From: Ignelater luminosus
Lineage: Eukaryota > Arthropoda > Insecta > Coleoptera > Elateridae
NCBI GenBank assembly: GCA_011009095.1
Contig: VTPC01004140.1
Location: 1 to 64,000, forward strand
Direction: 5' to 3'
Length of the DNA stretch: 64,000 bases
The stretch's first letter is position 1, and every line of letters begins with the position of its first letter. The notes under the pieces were generated by a model, which did not search any database, had not been told where the DNA came from, and saw nothing but the letters and a program-made list of their open reading frames with translations. The position numbers and the translations under genes are program-made. Below, one piece after another: positions 1 through 12,200 of the stretch.

Positions 1-2293
1 TTCTCTTTTCTGAAGTCTAGTTGATATTCTCCTGTTATGACTTTAGTGCGTTGGGTTAGTTTTTCTTTAATTACCATTGTTAGAACTTTATATGTTACAT
101 TTAGCAGCGTTATCCCTCTGTGGTTTAAGCAGTTTGTTAAGTCGCCCTTTTTAGGTATTGGCATTATTATACCTTCCCTCCATTCTAGTGAAATTTTTCT
201 GCTTTCATTATATCTATTATTAATTTATACACATTTTTGTATAATTCTACTATCCTGTCTTTGTTAGTTCTGCATGTATTTCATCACTACCATTTGCTTT
301 CCCGTTTTTCAATTTCCTGATACATCCCATATTCTGGCACTTCCTCTAATTCAGTCCTCTTTTCAATTTGTTCATCATCTGCTTCAGGCCGCACTGTTTT
401 CTGATCCTCGTAAAGTTTCCGAGAAATGTTTTATCCATTTTTCTTCTATTATCATTGCCGTCCTTCTTTTTCTTTTTTTTCTTCTTTTGTTTAGTTTATT
501 GGTTTCCATTTTCCTTTGTTTATACGTATATGTCTCGGTCTACCTCGTTTTTTGTTCTCGTCCATTGCCTTCTTGCGTCTTTTTTTATCTTTATCGTTTC
601 TTCACAATCCGTATCAAACCAATGTTTTTTCATTTTATTTTGTCTGTAGCCCAGCGTTGATTCTGCTGCTCCCCTTATACCTTTCTTTATTATTTTTCAT
701 GTTTCTTCTATATTCTTTATTTCTATATGTTTGAGTCTGCATGCTATCTCTTTTTTATATGCTGTCGGCGTTTTTCCATCTTCCAATGCATTTATGTTTA
801 CTTTTTTCTGGTATCTTCTTCGCTCTGTTTGCCCCTTTCTTATCTTACATTCTGCCATAACGATAAAGTGATCTGAGTCTATGCTTGGCTCTCTGTATGA
901 TCTCACATCATTGATTGATTTAAGGTTTTTCTTTTTAATCAGCATGTGATCTATCTGATTTCCATCATTTCGGCCTGGTTGCATCCAAGTAACTATATGA
1001 ATTTTTTTATGCTTAAACTTCGTACTCATTATAAAAATGTTTATGGCTGCTGCAAAATTACATAATCGCCCCTTATAATCATTAACTTCTTTATCGACTG
1101 TGTGAATATCTGCCACCTCTCTGCACCAGGTTTCTTTTCCGACTTGTGCGTTAAAACCACCCAGGGTCATTATCAAGTCATGTTTTGGGATACCACTATA
1201 TGCATTCTCTAATTTGTCGTAAAACTTATTTTTTTGTGCTTTCATTTGCTGCTTCTGTGGGCGTATACACATTTAAAATTGACACGTTATTGTCTTATTT
1301 CTTACTTCTAACTTTCAGATACGATATATTACTGTTAGTTGCCTTAAATGTCATCACTTTTTCTTTCATATCTCCTAGTACAATAAATGTTGTACCTCTG
1401 CTTCTTTTTTCCAGCGTACCACATTGCAAAATCCTTCTGTGAAATCTTTCCTTCACCTTACCATCGTATTTCTTGCACTCCCGCAATTTCCATCCTGTAC
1501 TTTTTCAACTTCCTAACTGCTACTTTTCCGGCTGTCAGCTTCCAGCTTCCAATTTGCTTGCATTGTCTACCTCTTTTTTGTTTTCTTTTTCTTTTTTTCC
1601 TTCTTTGTTTTATTCATATCCTTTTTCATTGCTTGTGTCGTCTTTGTTGTTGCCTTTTCCCTCATCCTCTCTATCAGTTTTTTAGTAACGTACTTTCTTC
1701 CAGCGTTTCAGTGTTCTTATCCCATTTTTATTCTACACTGTTTTTCCATATTTCTTTGTAACCAATTCTTACTTTTTTTCCATTAACGTTTTTGTTTGTT
1801 GCTCTTTCTCTCATTTATTCCTGTACTTTTCTTTCCGCGATCCTTCTATCTTCATCTATGTAGATTCTGGTTTCCTTAAGCTTACTTTTGGCTTTTCTTA
1901 ATTTTATCTTGCATATTTTTTACTGTTACTATTGCGACATTGTTGTTTCCTTTTGTATTAATTATGTTTATTTTTTTCTATTTCTGCCGTGACCCCAACT
2001 TTTTTCTGAATATTTTTTGTACTTTATCTTCTTCATTTTGACTAGTATCTTCCAACTCTCTTACTACTACATTTTTTTATTATCTCTTTTTCCTTGTTTA
2101 TTAGAGTTTTTTCGACTACATTCAGTCTTTCCTTCGCTTTTTATTAGCTTTTACTTGACTTTGTCATTTTCTGTTTTCAAGTTCTTAACAGTATCTTTTA
2201 AATCTTTTATTAACTCCTTATATTCTTTTATCTCCTTTCTTATCTCTTCTAAGTGTTTTTTAAGCATGCCATGAGTTCTAAAATGTCATCCAT
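1..2293 (-). pseudogene. Broken LINE polyprotein: coiled coil, APE endonuclease, start of RT
   Basis: The ORF would start at 2293 with MDDILEL and run through lysine/glutamate-rich coiled-coil sequence to about 1500, broken by several frameshifts and stops. The endonuclease covers about 1490-750. Visible motifs are GGFNAQVGKE (about 1140-1170, normally GDFNA), NQIDHMLI (about 960) and SDHF (about 880). The normally catalytic Asp of GDFNA is Gly here. The same frame continues past a TGA at 697-699 into HWFDTDCEE, a linker motif typical of these elements. RT finger motifs are EWREGIIMPIPKKG (about 155-195) and RGITLLNVTYKVL (about 75-115), then GEYQLDF near position 10. With several frameshifts and a lost catalytic residue it is dead. 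Reading-frame joins were made by eye. Confidence 0.85.
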
Positions 2294-2330
2294 TTTTCTT
2301 CTTTTAGGCGTCAAGACCTTTTTTCCTGGT
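1..2330 (-). mobile_element. RTE-like non-LTR retrotransposon, 5' part, cut by window edge
   Basis: On the minus strand the order is coiled-coil-like N-terminus, APE-type endonuclease, linker, then the start of a reverse transcriptase, which is the order of insect non-LTR elements. The 5' end lies near 2330, just upstream of the first plausible ATG (2291-2293). The 3' part, including the RT active site, lies outside the window. The sense strand is strongly A/purine rich, so the plus strand appears as long T/C-rich DNA here. The clade (RTE-like) is inferred from the endonuclease and linker style and is not tested. Confidence 0.85.
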
Positions 2331-2671
2331 CACAGCTAGTATAGTACAGTGGCTATAATACTAGGATAATCAGATCAGCGTTGGCATATGCCGTTCTGGT
2401 ATGGTGGTCTAAAGCATTGCAAGTAAACACCAAAATAAAACTTTATACAAACTTGACTCTGTGTCGCGCAACAGTTGCAGTTAAAAGCATTGCCGAAACT
2501 ACTCCTGCTTAACAGTTACTGTTCGGTTTGTGAAAGATTGAGTAACACAGTTTCGAAGTAAGACTGCATTACTCCAATATATACACCATTCTAATTTACC
2601 ATTGAATGGATTGATCCGGTTTAGAATGGAACATAGATTTCGGAAGGCAGGAAAGCACGAATTAGGCCAAC
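2331..2671. other. Non-coding stretch, nothing recognised
   Basis: AT-rich sequence upstream of the LINE 5' end. No conserved coding frame and no RNA gene seen. An open frame enters the hairpin that follows but has no recognisable domain. Confidence 0.5.
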
Positions 2672-2794
2672 TTTTACAATCGTTGGATAACCTTATCAAA
2701 GATATTACTGCTATGGATACAATTGTAAATGTCACAAACAACAGTTGTATCTATAGCAGTAATACCTTCGATAAAGTTATCAAACGATGTAAAA
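2672..2794. repeat. Fold-back inverted repeat (about 55-bp arms, 14-nt loop)
   Basis: Arm 1 is 2672-2726 and arm 2 is 2741-2794. The reverse complement of arm 2 matches arm 1 at roughly 85% of positions by eye, with one 1-base indel. The best core is ATTACTGCTAT-GATACAA (2704 onward) against its complement ending at 2763. It could be a fold-back MITE, a miRNA-like hairpin or an old inverted duplication. The sequence alone does not decide. Confidence 0.75.
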
Positions 2795-5407
2795 TTGGGT
2801 CTTGATGATATAAGGCCAAGGATAAAACTTAATTGCTCAGTAAGAAAATATGCTACAATTTCTCAACTCAAAAAATCATATAAATGAACAAAACCACATG
2901 CTATCAAACAGTCTAGCGGTGTTCAAAATTCTAATTAAAAGCTAGATCATGTCAAAATATTTCTTAGGATGTCTTTAGACGCTATGCAAGGTATGTAGTA
3001 GATTGAACACAGTTAAAAGATACAGTTTTGGTAGCAGAACACAAAAACTTTGAAAGTAAAGAACAAGGTAACCGATTAGCAGAATAAAAATGGGAAAATC
3101 CTTTCATTGATCTATGACTGGCTGTTGGGGCGTTTTCGAGTTTACTGATAGAAACTATAAATAAATCACCCAAAAACACAACTTTTATCTCACTACAAAT
3201 GTAAAAGCTTCCTTCTGCATCTTAATACTGTATAATAAATTCTATGACTTTGACAAACACTTCTAGCTTTAAATGTAAACACCTCAAGAGTACCTAAAAA
3301 GCTCCTTCTGAGAAGCATCTCGCTTCATAAAACATTCTATATTTATTCTATTCCAGCTTTTTAATAAAGCTAATATCTATATATGAATGAAATTCTATTG
3401 CACTAAACTGCGTTAGAAAATATTGCACACCAACAAGGTTGCAGTGTACTACTTACATATTTATGTTGAAGTTAAAAATAAACCAAGTAAACAACGCCTT
3501 TGCCCTAGAAAAATACATAATTCAAGTTCACTATAAGGGTTTTTTGCAAATCATTTGGGAATATCTCTTTCCTGGAAATACTTCCACTGGTTAGACTTTC
3601 CGCAAAATTTTATATTTTTCGTTCGACCAAATGTAAATCCATTTCAAGAATCTTCAAGCAAACAATTTTTACAGACCATTAACTACACTGAACGCTGTAA
3701 GTATACTTCTGGAAATTTGTAAAAGGAAAACAATATTGCCTTCATGATAACCTCGTTACGTATTATGAAATATATAAGAAATAAAACTCGTTTGTTCATA
3801 TATATATTCAATTTCCATCTGTTTTATTTAAATGAGAAAGAAGAAAAAGTGAGGAATATCTGATTTTTTTATTTGCATAACTACACAGATTTACTACGTG
3901 TGACATTGCAAATTCAAAATGGAAATATGGAATTAGAACAGAATTTAAAGCAGCAAGATCTTTCTATTTGGTTAATGTAATAAATTCCATGTATGTCCAT
4001 TTCAATGAAGTAATGGATTAAACAATATGCTCAGGGTGGAAATGTTTCGAGTTTCTAAACGGACAGAATTTATTCATTAGCGACACTAAAAACATGAACT
4101 GGAAGTAAGACCACAAAAACAAGTACGTACTACTACACAATAACAAATTCGGTACAATAAATGTTCTCCAGTATCTTTTTGTCAAGCCCTACAATTATAA
4201 AAAAATTTAATTTAAAACTTTTAGGAACGAAAACTATGTTATATAAAATTTTGTGAAATTTACATCGAAAGCGAGGTTAATTTTGATACAGAATAAAGTT
4301 TAATTTAAAAGTAAGGACGTTAAAGAATCCCAACAGAATTATCGAGTTCAACTTTAATCTCTCTTTTTAAAAAATTTAACAAGCTGAATATAACTAGGGC
4401 CAAATGAAGGTGTAAAGACTTTGAATAATAATGATGCGATTTGAAATAAATTTTCCGGATTGTGTATTTTTAAATTTTTCACGCCTACTCACGGTTTTCA
4501 TTAATTCTAAAATATCTAAAGGGAGAGAAAGAAAAGGAAATAACCGTCCCTACAAAGTTATTAACTCTTTCCTTGTGGAAATTTCTTATAATGGATTAAA
4601 CAAATATACAACGGCTGATATACTTTAGTGAGATGTACGTGATTTATGGACAAAAGTAGAGATCTCATTGCATTTTCCCAGTAATGGGATACCATTAAGG
4701 GAGATATAGTAAATTTAACTGTCAACATTTACCTATGCAATTTCCGTAGATTAATCGGTATATTGGTTTTCTGTCAAATAAATCGAAGGGGTTGTACTTA
4801 ATTAATTTTATTTCGAAATTAACATATTTTTGGTTTTCGATTTTAGAGTATTCGTTGCAGATTAATTTTTTCGTGTTAGTATACTTTCTTTTTCCAATCT
4901 ATTGTAAATCTAAAAACCAAAAACTGAAAGTTTTACGATACCTTTCTATTTTCATATAGAAATTTAAAAAGATAAAACTGTAACATAAAGTATGAAACAC
5001 CTCTACGTACGTTCGAAGTTCTACAGTTACTTTTGTGGGGTCAGAATATAAATTTGTATATTAACTATTATGTGATAATACTTTCTCTACGATCTTAATC
5101 TTCGTATAGACAAAACTTTTTGTATAACATTAATATGTAAATGCAAAGAAAATGCTAACTAATTTGAATTTGCCAACTTTTTTAAGGGTAGTTCTGATCT
5201 GAAAAGGCTTTTTCAGACAACCTTTTCTGAAAGTTGTCATATCGACTGCAGCAGCCTACTTATGACAACCTATGAAAGTTGAAATTATCAACACCGTTAT
5301 AATATAAAATAATCGTTACTTTCATATCGTAACAGGAAAAAATTTTATCTGCAAAAATACAAAGATTTGGGCATAAGGATCGCCTAAAAAATAGTGTTCA
5401 TAGCTCG
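2795..5407. other. Long AT-rich non-coding stretch
   Basis: Read on both strands. Only short open frames of biased composition, none with a recognisable domain. No element termini or tandem arrays seen. Confidence 0.5.
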
Positions 5408-5505
5408 TTCGAAAGTGCTATATCGTAGCTCGTGCAAATCTCCGAACTCGGCTAACGCTTCGTTCGTAAATCTTCACACTCGCACGATATGTGCTACTTT
5501 CGAAC
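5408..5505. repeat. Imperfect hairpin repeat
   Basis: Arms are 5408-5448 and 5462-5505. Both begin (reading inward) GTTCGAAAGT and continue with matching blocks around ATATCGT, CGTGC/GAGTG and AAATCT/GATTT, separated by small indels. The spacer is about 13 nt and CpG-containing, unlike the flanks. Probably a small fold-back element or MITE remnant. Confidence 0.65.
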
Positions 5506-5971
5506 ACTAAAAATGAAAACTAATATTGATTTATTGATTTAGTACACTAGTGATAATAAAATACGTTTTTGTATACATTTACAAATTGGACAGCTAATTA
5601 GCCTTATAAAGAACGGTGGTAGTTATAATGCAGGGAAATAGCCATCAAAGTTTCTGACAAAAAGAAGAAAAAAAATAATAAAATAATAAATAATAATACA
5701 ACTTATTATTTTTGATAAAAAAATTTTTCTTTAGATAGAGATCTAAAAGCTACAGTAATATTCGTTACTAAATACATGTACTAGATGTATTTCTGCAATA
5801 AATTTAGATAAATTAATTATATCAAATTTCATGTTGTCTTTTAAGAAAATTGTAACTCCACTACGCTGACATTTAATGTTCGCTTAGACAGAGAACTTCA
5901 AATTTGAATTTGATTAGAAATAGCATTAAAGCATCAGCTTTGTTTAATGAACTACTTATATTGTAACTTAA
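5506..5971. other. Non-coding, with A-rich low-complexity tract
   Basis: No gene seen. There is an A-rich AATAATAA-type simple tract around 5660-5700. Confidence 0.5.
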
Positions 5972-6215
5972 TATGCATCCCAGTAGACACAGATGTGACA
6001 TTAATGTAACAGGTACATACCAACGAAAGAACGAGCACTACATCTCTAGATTACATCTTATCGATGTAGCTGGTACGTCAATACTACAACATCGCAAAGG
6101 ATTACTCAAACTACGTCGGCAGCGCGTAATTTCGAACACATTAGGTAGACGACAAAGCCATGACATTGCAAAGGCGTAATTGCAATCACATCTGGTAGAT
6201 ATAGGGTATGCGCTG
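5972..6215 (+). repeat. Diverged interspersed repeat, copy A (MITE-like)
   Basis: Begins CCCAGTAGACACAGATGTGAC and ends near ATATAGGGTATGCGC. The body is full of TACATCG/ACGTC-like words. The repeat at 8262-8640, read on the minus strand, starts CCAGCAAACACAG and ends AGAGTATGCCCC, with the same body style. The two therefore look like inverted copies of one short element. A 68-codon open frame inside it has no recognisable product. Confidence 0.45.
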
Positions 6216-7268
6216 TATTTGTAACTAACTTCTGCATATACTTATATGATAAATGTTAATGACGTAACAATAATGTTTGTTTTACATATACTTGGTTTAT
6301 AGAAGATCTTAACTATTCAGAACACTCGCTTACAAAAATACTAATCTAAAGTTATTTTTTAGTTTTTGCAATTAAATCTCTTATGCTTTTTCCTACATGT
6401 TTAAGGCATAAAATAATATAGATGATATTACAATACTGTTGAATTCTAACATAAATTAAGTCTTAAAATATATAGTGATAAACAAAATTAACATAAAAAT
6501 AACTTCTCATTTCCATAATTTTTTGGGCAATTTCGATCTTTAAAATTTTACTTGATTTTGCTGTATGGCCAAAAACCACAGCAATATTTATGTAACTATA
6601 ATATATTCTATATAAAAAGCACACAGTGAAGTGAATCTTTTAAAGAAAGCTAGCGCAACCGTCGTGGGCGGATGTAGAGATTGTGCCCCACACAAAAGCG
6701 CCTCATCAGGTAGGAACCATTCCAAGATGATAAATAATAATAAATTTTTATACAATCCACTTATTCTGTAGTGAAACTTTACTACATATATTGAACGACT
6801 TATAAACAAGCAGTAAAGCGGTAAAAATCAATATTTCCTTATTTAAAGGCAGGTATGAAGAAAGTACACAATTCGAATAATAGTGAATAATATCCCGTTA
6901 TTTTAAAGTTTGCCTGATTTACCTGTCAATGTGAAAGAGGTTGCAAACAAAATTTATGACTTCCTTCTTAGACGTTGTTAGGAAAATTTCGTGTTTACTT
7001 TACAAATGAGAAAGAGAGGGAAAGGTCCTTTCTAAGCATGTAATAAAAGTATTTAGCCCGTCTGCATCTAAGCAAAAATTCTTCAAAGAACACCACTGAT
7101 TTGGTTCTGGGCCTTCGTTCGAGTAAATTCATTCCACAGGGTTCCGCAGTTTTTGTGCAAATTTGTCTCGTTTAATGTCGCTAATTTTAATAGGTAAGTT
7201 TAAATAGTAATATGTAAAATTTGTACTTATTCTTGTATTTTTAAGGATAACAATTTACTGTAAGCGAA
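6216..7268. other. Non-coding stretch
   Basis: AT-rich; no conserved frame, RNA gene or element end recognised. Confidence 0.5.
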
Positions 7269-7565
7269 ATGTCTAAAAGAATAAAGTAAAAACCTTTCAG
7301 TACTTTATCAACTAGACAAAAGTACCGTAGATTAGGGCAGTACAAAAATATTATAAAAGCGAAACATAAATTACAATTATTCAATAATATAAATGACAAC
7401 CATAATAAAATCTTTGATGAAATTGAAAACAATACTATGAAAGAAACTTTGACCAGTAATCATAGCATCAATGACAGTAATAGCAACACAAGTAGTTTTA
7501 GCAATACTAAAATTTTAAATTCTGATATTACGATTAATCAATCAATCAAAAAAGATCAGAGGTAG
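7269..7565 (+). pseudogene. Coding-like relic, N-terminus of an unidentified protein
   Basis: From ATG at 7269 the frame reads MSKRIK, one TAA (7287-7289), then stays open for 91 codons to TAG at 7563. It begins KPFSTLSTRQKYRRLGQYKN (basic) and continues with a long N/S/T/I-rich stretch. The basic start followed by a polar linker resembles N-termini of transposon-encoded proteins in insects, but I cannot name the family. Downstream, around 7570-7640, another frame reads ESFGELKNFLQNKEHAH and may be its continuation. Unidentified; moderate confidence that it was once coding. Confidence 0.35.
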
Positions 7566-7886
7566 AGCAAATGTTGCCAATAGATACAAAAGAAAGTTTT
7601 GGAGAATTAAAAAATTTTCTTCAAAATAAAGAACATGCGCATTTGTTTGTTACACGTAATTATTTTTGTTCATTCGTTTTTTTTTCTTTCTAGAAACTCT
7701 TTTTATGTAAGATCGATGGAGTTGGCTATAAGGGCAAGATCTCCAGAATTTAGAAAAATGTTCTGACCAACGAATTTGCTGTAGGTTATTTGTGGCTGCA
7801 TCAATGTGGGAATCTCCGAATGGCTGGAACCAAGACAATGCATATCCGAAAAAGGTATTCTTTTTATCGTAATGATATGACATGAA
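7566..7886. other. Possible decayed continuation of the preceding relic
   Basis: Short open patches only; no family recognised. Confidence 0.3.
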
Positions 7887-8180
7887 TCATTGTAAAAATG
7901 CCGCCGTAGGCGGCTGGCTCCTTAGAAGATTAAACTTCTCTAAAGCCTGGTTGGAAGTGCACGTTCGAGTGTTCGCTGAATTTGGTGAAGATGGCATGTA
8001 CGAATGGCCGGCACTGAGCAGACCCCGCGCCAATCCGCGGGGATGATGTTGGAGGCGACGACGCTGCAAGCCGCGCACCGGATTCCCTAAGACTCTCTGC
8101 GACGTAGGTGGCCCATGTGAGTGGTGGAGCGGTGGAGTGCCCAAGGACACCCAGCAAGCGGCCGCACAGCGGCGACAATT
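7887..8180. other. GC-rich patch of unknown origin
   Basis: About 290 bp much richer in G, C and CpG than the flanks, with overlapping minus-strand open frames of 82 and 87 codons rich in Pro, Arg, Ser and His. Neither protein matches a family I recognise. The abrupt composition change suggests an inserted repeat fragment. Confidence 0.4.
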
Positions 8181-8261
8181 GGTCGGAAGCTTGGAAAAAT
8201 GTTTTGGGTTACGTAGACGATAAATTTACAAGGAGGTGGGAAGACCGGACCTTAATTAATT

Positions 8262-8640
8262 AATGGGGCATACTCTTTGTTAGATGTTAACAATGTTACG
8301 ATGTAGACGTAACGAACACGTAATTTAGCATACTACATAGTCTTTTAAAATTAAACGAAACAGGTACATCAAAACGTAGACATTAGAGCGATGTATTCAC
8401 GTAAAATTATGATGATGTACCAACAAGCATATACCTAGTCTGAAGCACGATGGATGTTGTCGGCATGTAACAATCGATACGTAATCGCGATGTACTGCAA
8501 CTCGTACTGTGCTTTTTGACATTACACGTTATACATAACGCAAATGTGCGCAGTGTGCTATGTAACATTAAACAAGTTCGTACACAGATAAAGTTGCACT
8601 GATATCGCTACGATATAACTGTGTTTGCTGGATTACTACT
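8262..8640 (-). repeat. Diverged interspersed repeat, copy B (inverse of 5972-6215)
   Basis: See 5972-6215. Read on the minus strand it starts CCAGCAAACACAG (about 8632 downward) and finishes AAGAGTATGCCCC near 8262. Internal words such as TACATCG, TGTAACA and TACGTCT recur. It is longer than copy A, so copy A may carry deletions. Confidence 0.45.
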
Positions 8641-9219
8641 TTTCTTCCTTTAATATTATTAAAAAAGTTTTTGGAGAAAAAACCGATTGACTTCAACTAC
8701 ACTTGGCCATCTGATAGTGTGCTAAGATGCTTATTTTTATTTCGGTATTTTCTTTAAAATTTTTAAGACAAATGTTTTCTTGCAATAGCATTATCTGCTG
8801 ATAGAGAAATTCTGGTGCACGCTACCATAATTGGCATTCTGCAATCTGAGAGGGTAGGACTTTATGAGACAATACATCAGCGAATTAGAATCAGTGGAAA
8901 CATCCAAAGCCAACTGCGTGATAAATTTCGAATTTGAGACACTCTCTAGGTCATAAACGGTTTTAATAGATTTGATGGGGTTTTGTGAGTCTGTCTGTAA
9001 ATAGTAGGTGTGTATGTCACAGCTTACAAAAATTACTACGCTATCGACTAATTTAAATAGGAGTAATGCATCACAGAGTTCGAGTCTATAGGGGTTGCTA
9101 ATATTTTAAGTAGGGCCACTTTATTTTTAGACAAGGAAGCTGATACTGTATTTCCATGATTTCAGACCCTAGTAGCTTAGTCTCTTAGACTTATTTCTTT
9201 TATTAGCCCCTTTGGTACT
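8641..9219. other. Non-coding stretch left of the pogo-like element
   Basis: No coding potential recognised. The left end of the pogo-like element could lie in here but I could not place it. Confidence 0.45.
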
Positions 9220-12200
9220 GTGCCAATTATTGGCACCTGGCACGGTTTTCTCGCATTTATCAGTTTACTGTAAGATTTTCTATAATTTTAAACATTTTGT
9301 TAGGTTTGGCAACATTACTTATCCTAATAAACATAATCTGCGGTAACTTCACGTTAGTAATGGCTTCCTTTCATGAATGGTTTTGTGACAACTGTCGTGT
9401 TCAGGGTGTACTCTTCAGTTCTTCTTAAGGTTAGTGATTTTCAGTTTAGCTAATATTGAGTTCTCGTTACCTGTAGTGAAGTTGCATTTTGCATCCCGGT
9501 GACTAGATAGCTTTACTTTACTTGATTTTGGTTATTGCATCTTGATTATCTCGTTCTAACCTTAAAGTTTTGGGTGCCAACTATTGGAAGAAAAAAACTG
9601 ACGGTCCCTATTTATTGTCACACTTGCCCATGAACGGAAATTTTCTTGCAGCCACTATTCTAATTATTGGCACCATTAGAATACTGTTTTATTTAATGCT
9701 ATTGAAAGATACCTAGGCATCTTTTTTAAATTCCAAATGCCAAAAGTAAAGAAATTAACTAAATATGATAAAAAAATATAATGAAGAAAAGCTACAGAGA
9801 GCTTTACAGGAAATGAAGTCTGGTAATTCCAAAAAAGCTGTATCAGTGAAATACGGAATAACAGGGTCCACACTATAATTTCGACTTGGTCCTAAATTCA
9901 CCAAAACGGAACCTGGACACGATCCATACTTAAATAAAGACAAAGAGCAAGTTCTAGTTGACTGGATCCTGGAAAGCCATCGAAAGGGGTTCCCCAAAAG
10001 AAAACTAAATATACAGGTGTCAGTAAGAGTTTATGACTGCAAGCAATAGACCAAATCCATTCAGAGACAACACACCCGGAGATTACTACTACAACCTGTT
10101 CTTAAAGCGACATCAAATTCTTGTTACCCGTACACCAGAAGCTGTAACGGGTGCTTCTTTCAATGTATCGGAAAAGGATAAAAAACATGGTTTAAAGAGG
10201 CGGAAGCGTACCTCAAAAAAGGACTACTTTGCTATATTAGACGACAGCACAATGGTATATAATGGAGATGAAACATGCTTTCTCTTCTGTCCAAAGCTGG
10301 GAAAAGTAATTGCACCAAAAGGTGCGAAAAACGTGTACGAGGTACATCAGGGCGATGCTAAACAAAATTTAACCGTTATGTTTACGTTTTCAGCTTCAGG
10401 AAATTGCACACCACCCCTTGTAATATACCCAAATAAAGGTTTATCAAAAGTAATCGTAGAAAGTGTTCCTGAAGACTGGGGAATAGGTCTCAGTGACAAC
10501 AGGTAGATGAAATCAGAAATTTTTATCGACTACGTCAGAAATGTGCTATCCACATTTAAAAAAAGAAAACATATAATTTCCAATTATATTTCTCTTGGAT
10601 GGTCATAAAACACACTTCACGTACCAGCTAAGCAAGTTGTGTAGCGAATCATTTTAATTTCACTTTATCCCAACTCTACACGGATACTTCAGCCAGCGGA
10701 CGTATCCTGCTTTCGCCCTTTATAGAGCTTATAGAAACAGGGAGTTTTAGAGTGGCGTTAAAGAAACTCCTGCTGTAAGCTGGGCAAGGAACATTTCGCC
10801 CCAACCCTTATGTCAGCTATTTCGAACCTTAAAGACGAAATCACAGCAAATAGATTTCGAGCTTGTGATTTTCAGCCTTGGAACCCCAATTCAATTGACT
10901 TCTCGAAATGTTTAGGAAAAGAATTCAACAAAATCAGCGAATCAGTTAGTAACAATACACGGGACCAATTTTCTAGAAGACAGAATATAATTGGTTATGA
11001 AGAATTTGTTAAGATTGTTGGAAACAAAAAAAAAACGTCTTAGGAAACATGCTAGAGTGTTCCAATACAAACCGTGAGAATTTTGAACTATTAAGAAAAA
11101 TTTACCACAGACTAGAACCTAATCCTGACTCAACCTTGAACAATTCCGTAGTAGAAATAGAAGATGTGAGTTACGTTAACAATAGTATAACAGAAAAGCA
11201 AACTGATTATTTTACAGCAAGCGAACTTAATAAAATGCCAATAATCTTCATGAACAATTCAGTTCCAGCAGAACCCCAACAAGTACTATTCTTCAAGATA
11301 TAATCTTAGTCAAAGGAACACCAAGTAAAACAGACAAAAACTTGGAGCCTTTGAATGTGCTCAATCATGAGTTGGCACTGTCTTTGTCTAGTCAAAATAC
11401 CAATATGGAAAAAAGGAGAAGAACCTCACAGGAGCATATCAGTTGACGACACCGGATGGTTTACCAGTACTGAAAACTTAGGACATGTGTATAAGGAACA
11501 AATTCTCAAAGAATTAGAAAGAGTGACAAAAATTGAAGACCACTTACTTTATGTCAAAACTCCACAAAGACTAGAGAAGCGACAAACTGAAAGAGCATTT
11601 TTTGTTTTTACTTCTACAGCTTACAAAAAAATTATTGAGGATAAAAAGCGAATTAAGGAAGAAAAAAAAAGGAAAAAAAAGAAAAGAAGAAAAGAAGCTG
11701 TGGAAACCACTCGAAAATAAATGAACATCTAAAGAAGCACCAAAAAGAAAAACCAAAGCAAAAGGGAGACTTGGAAAGGAACAGCAAACAAATCCGTTAG
11801 AAAATGTAACAAGTGCGTACATAAACTGTTATTTGCAAGGACTAACAAGTCAGAAAAAAGATCACAAAACGAGCCACATCGAAGCGAAAGGGAAACTTTA
11901 AAAAGTAGTGGCATAAACAACGATTTGCAAGAACGAACGAGCTCTCATGTACTCGCAAAAGCACCAGATAAATGCCATTTAAGAAGATTATTTTCTAGTA
12001 ACGATTCGCCAAAAAAAAACCAACTAAGGTAGCGCAGAGCAATATTAGTGTCCAAAGTGGTCTGTGTTTTATCTGTGTCAATAAAATTTATTTAACAAAT
12101 GTTGGAATAAAATGCACAAAATGTAGCCGCACGTATCATGTATTTTGCCTGAAAAGAAAAATATATATATCAACATAACTTTTTGTGTTCAACATGCGCT

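Noticed and set aside
274-660. Long T-rich plus-strand open frames near the window start (also 1387-1761 and 2017-2274)
   Set aside because: They are antisense to the A-rich LINE gene and encode Phe/Leu/Ser-rich nonsense with no domain.
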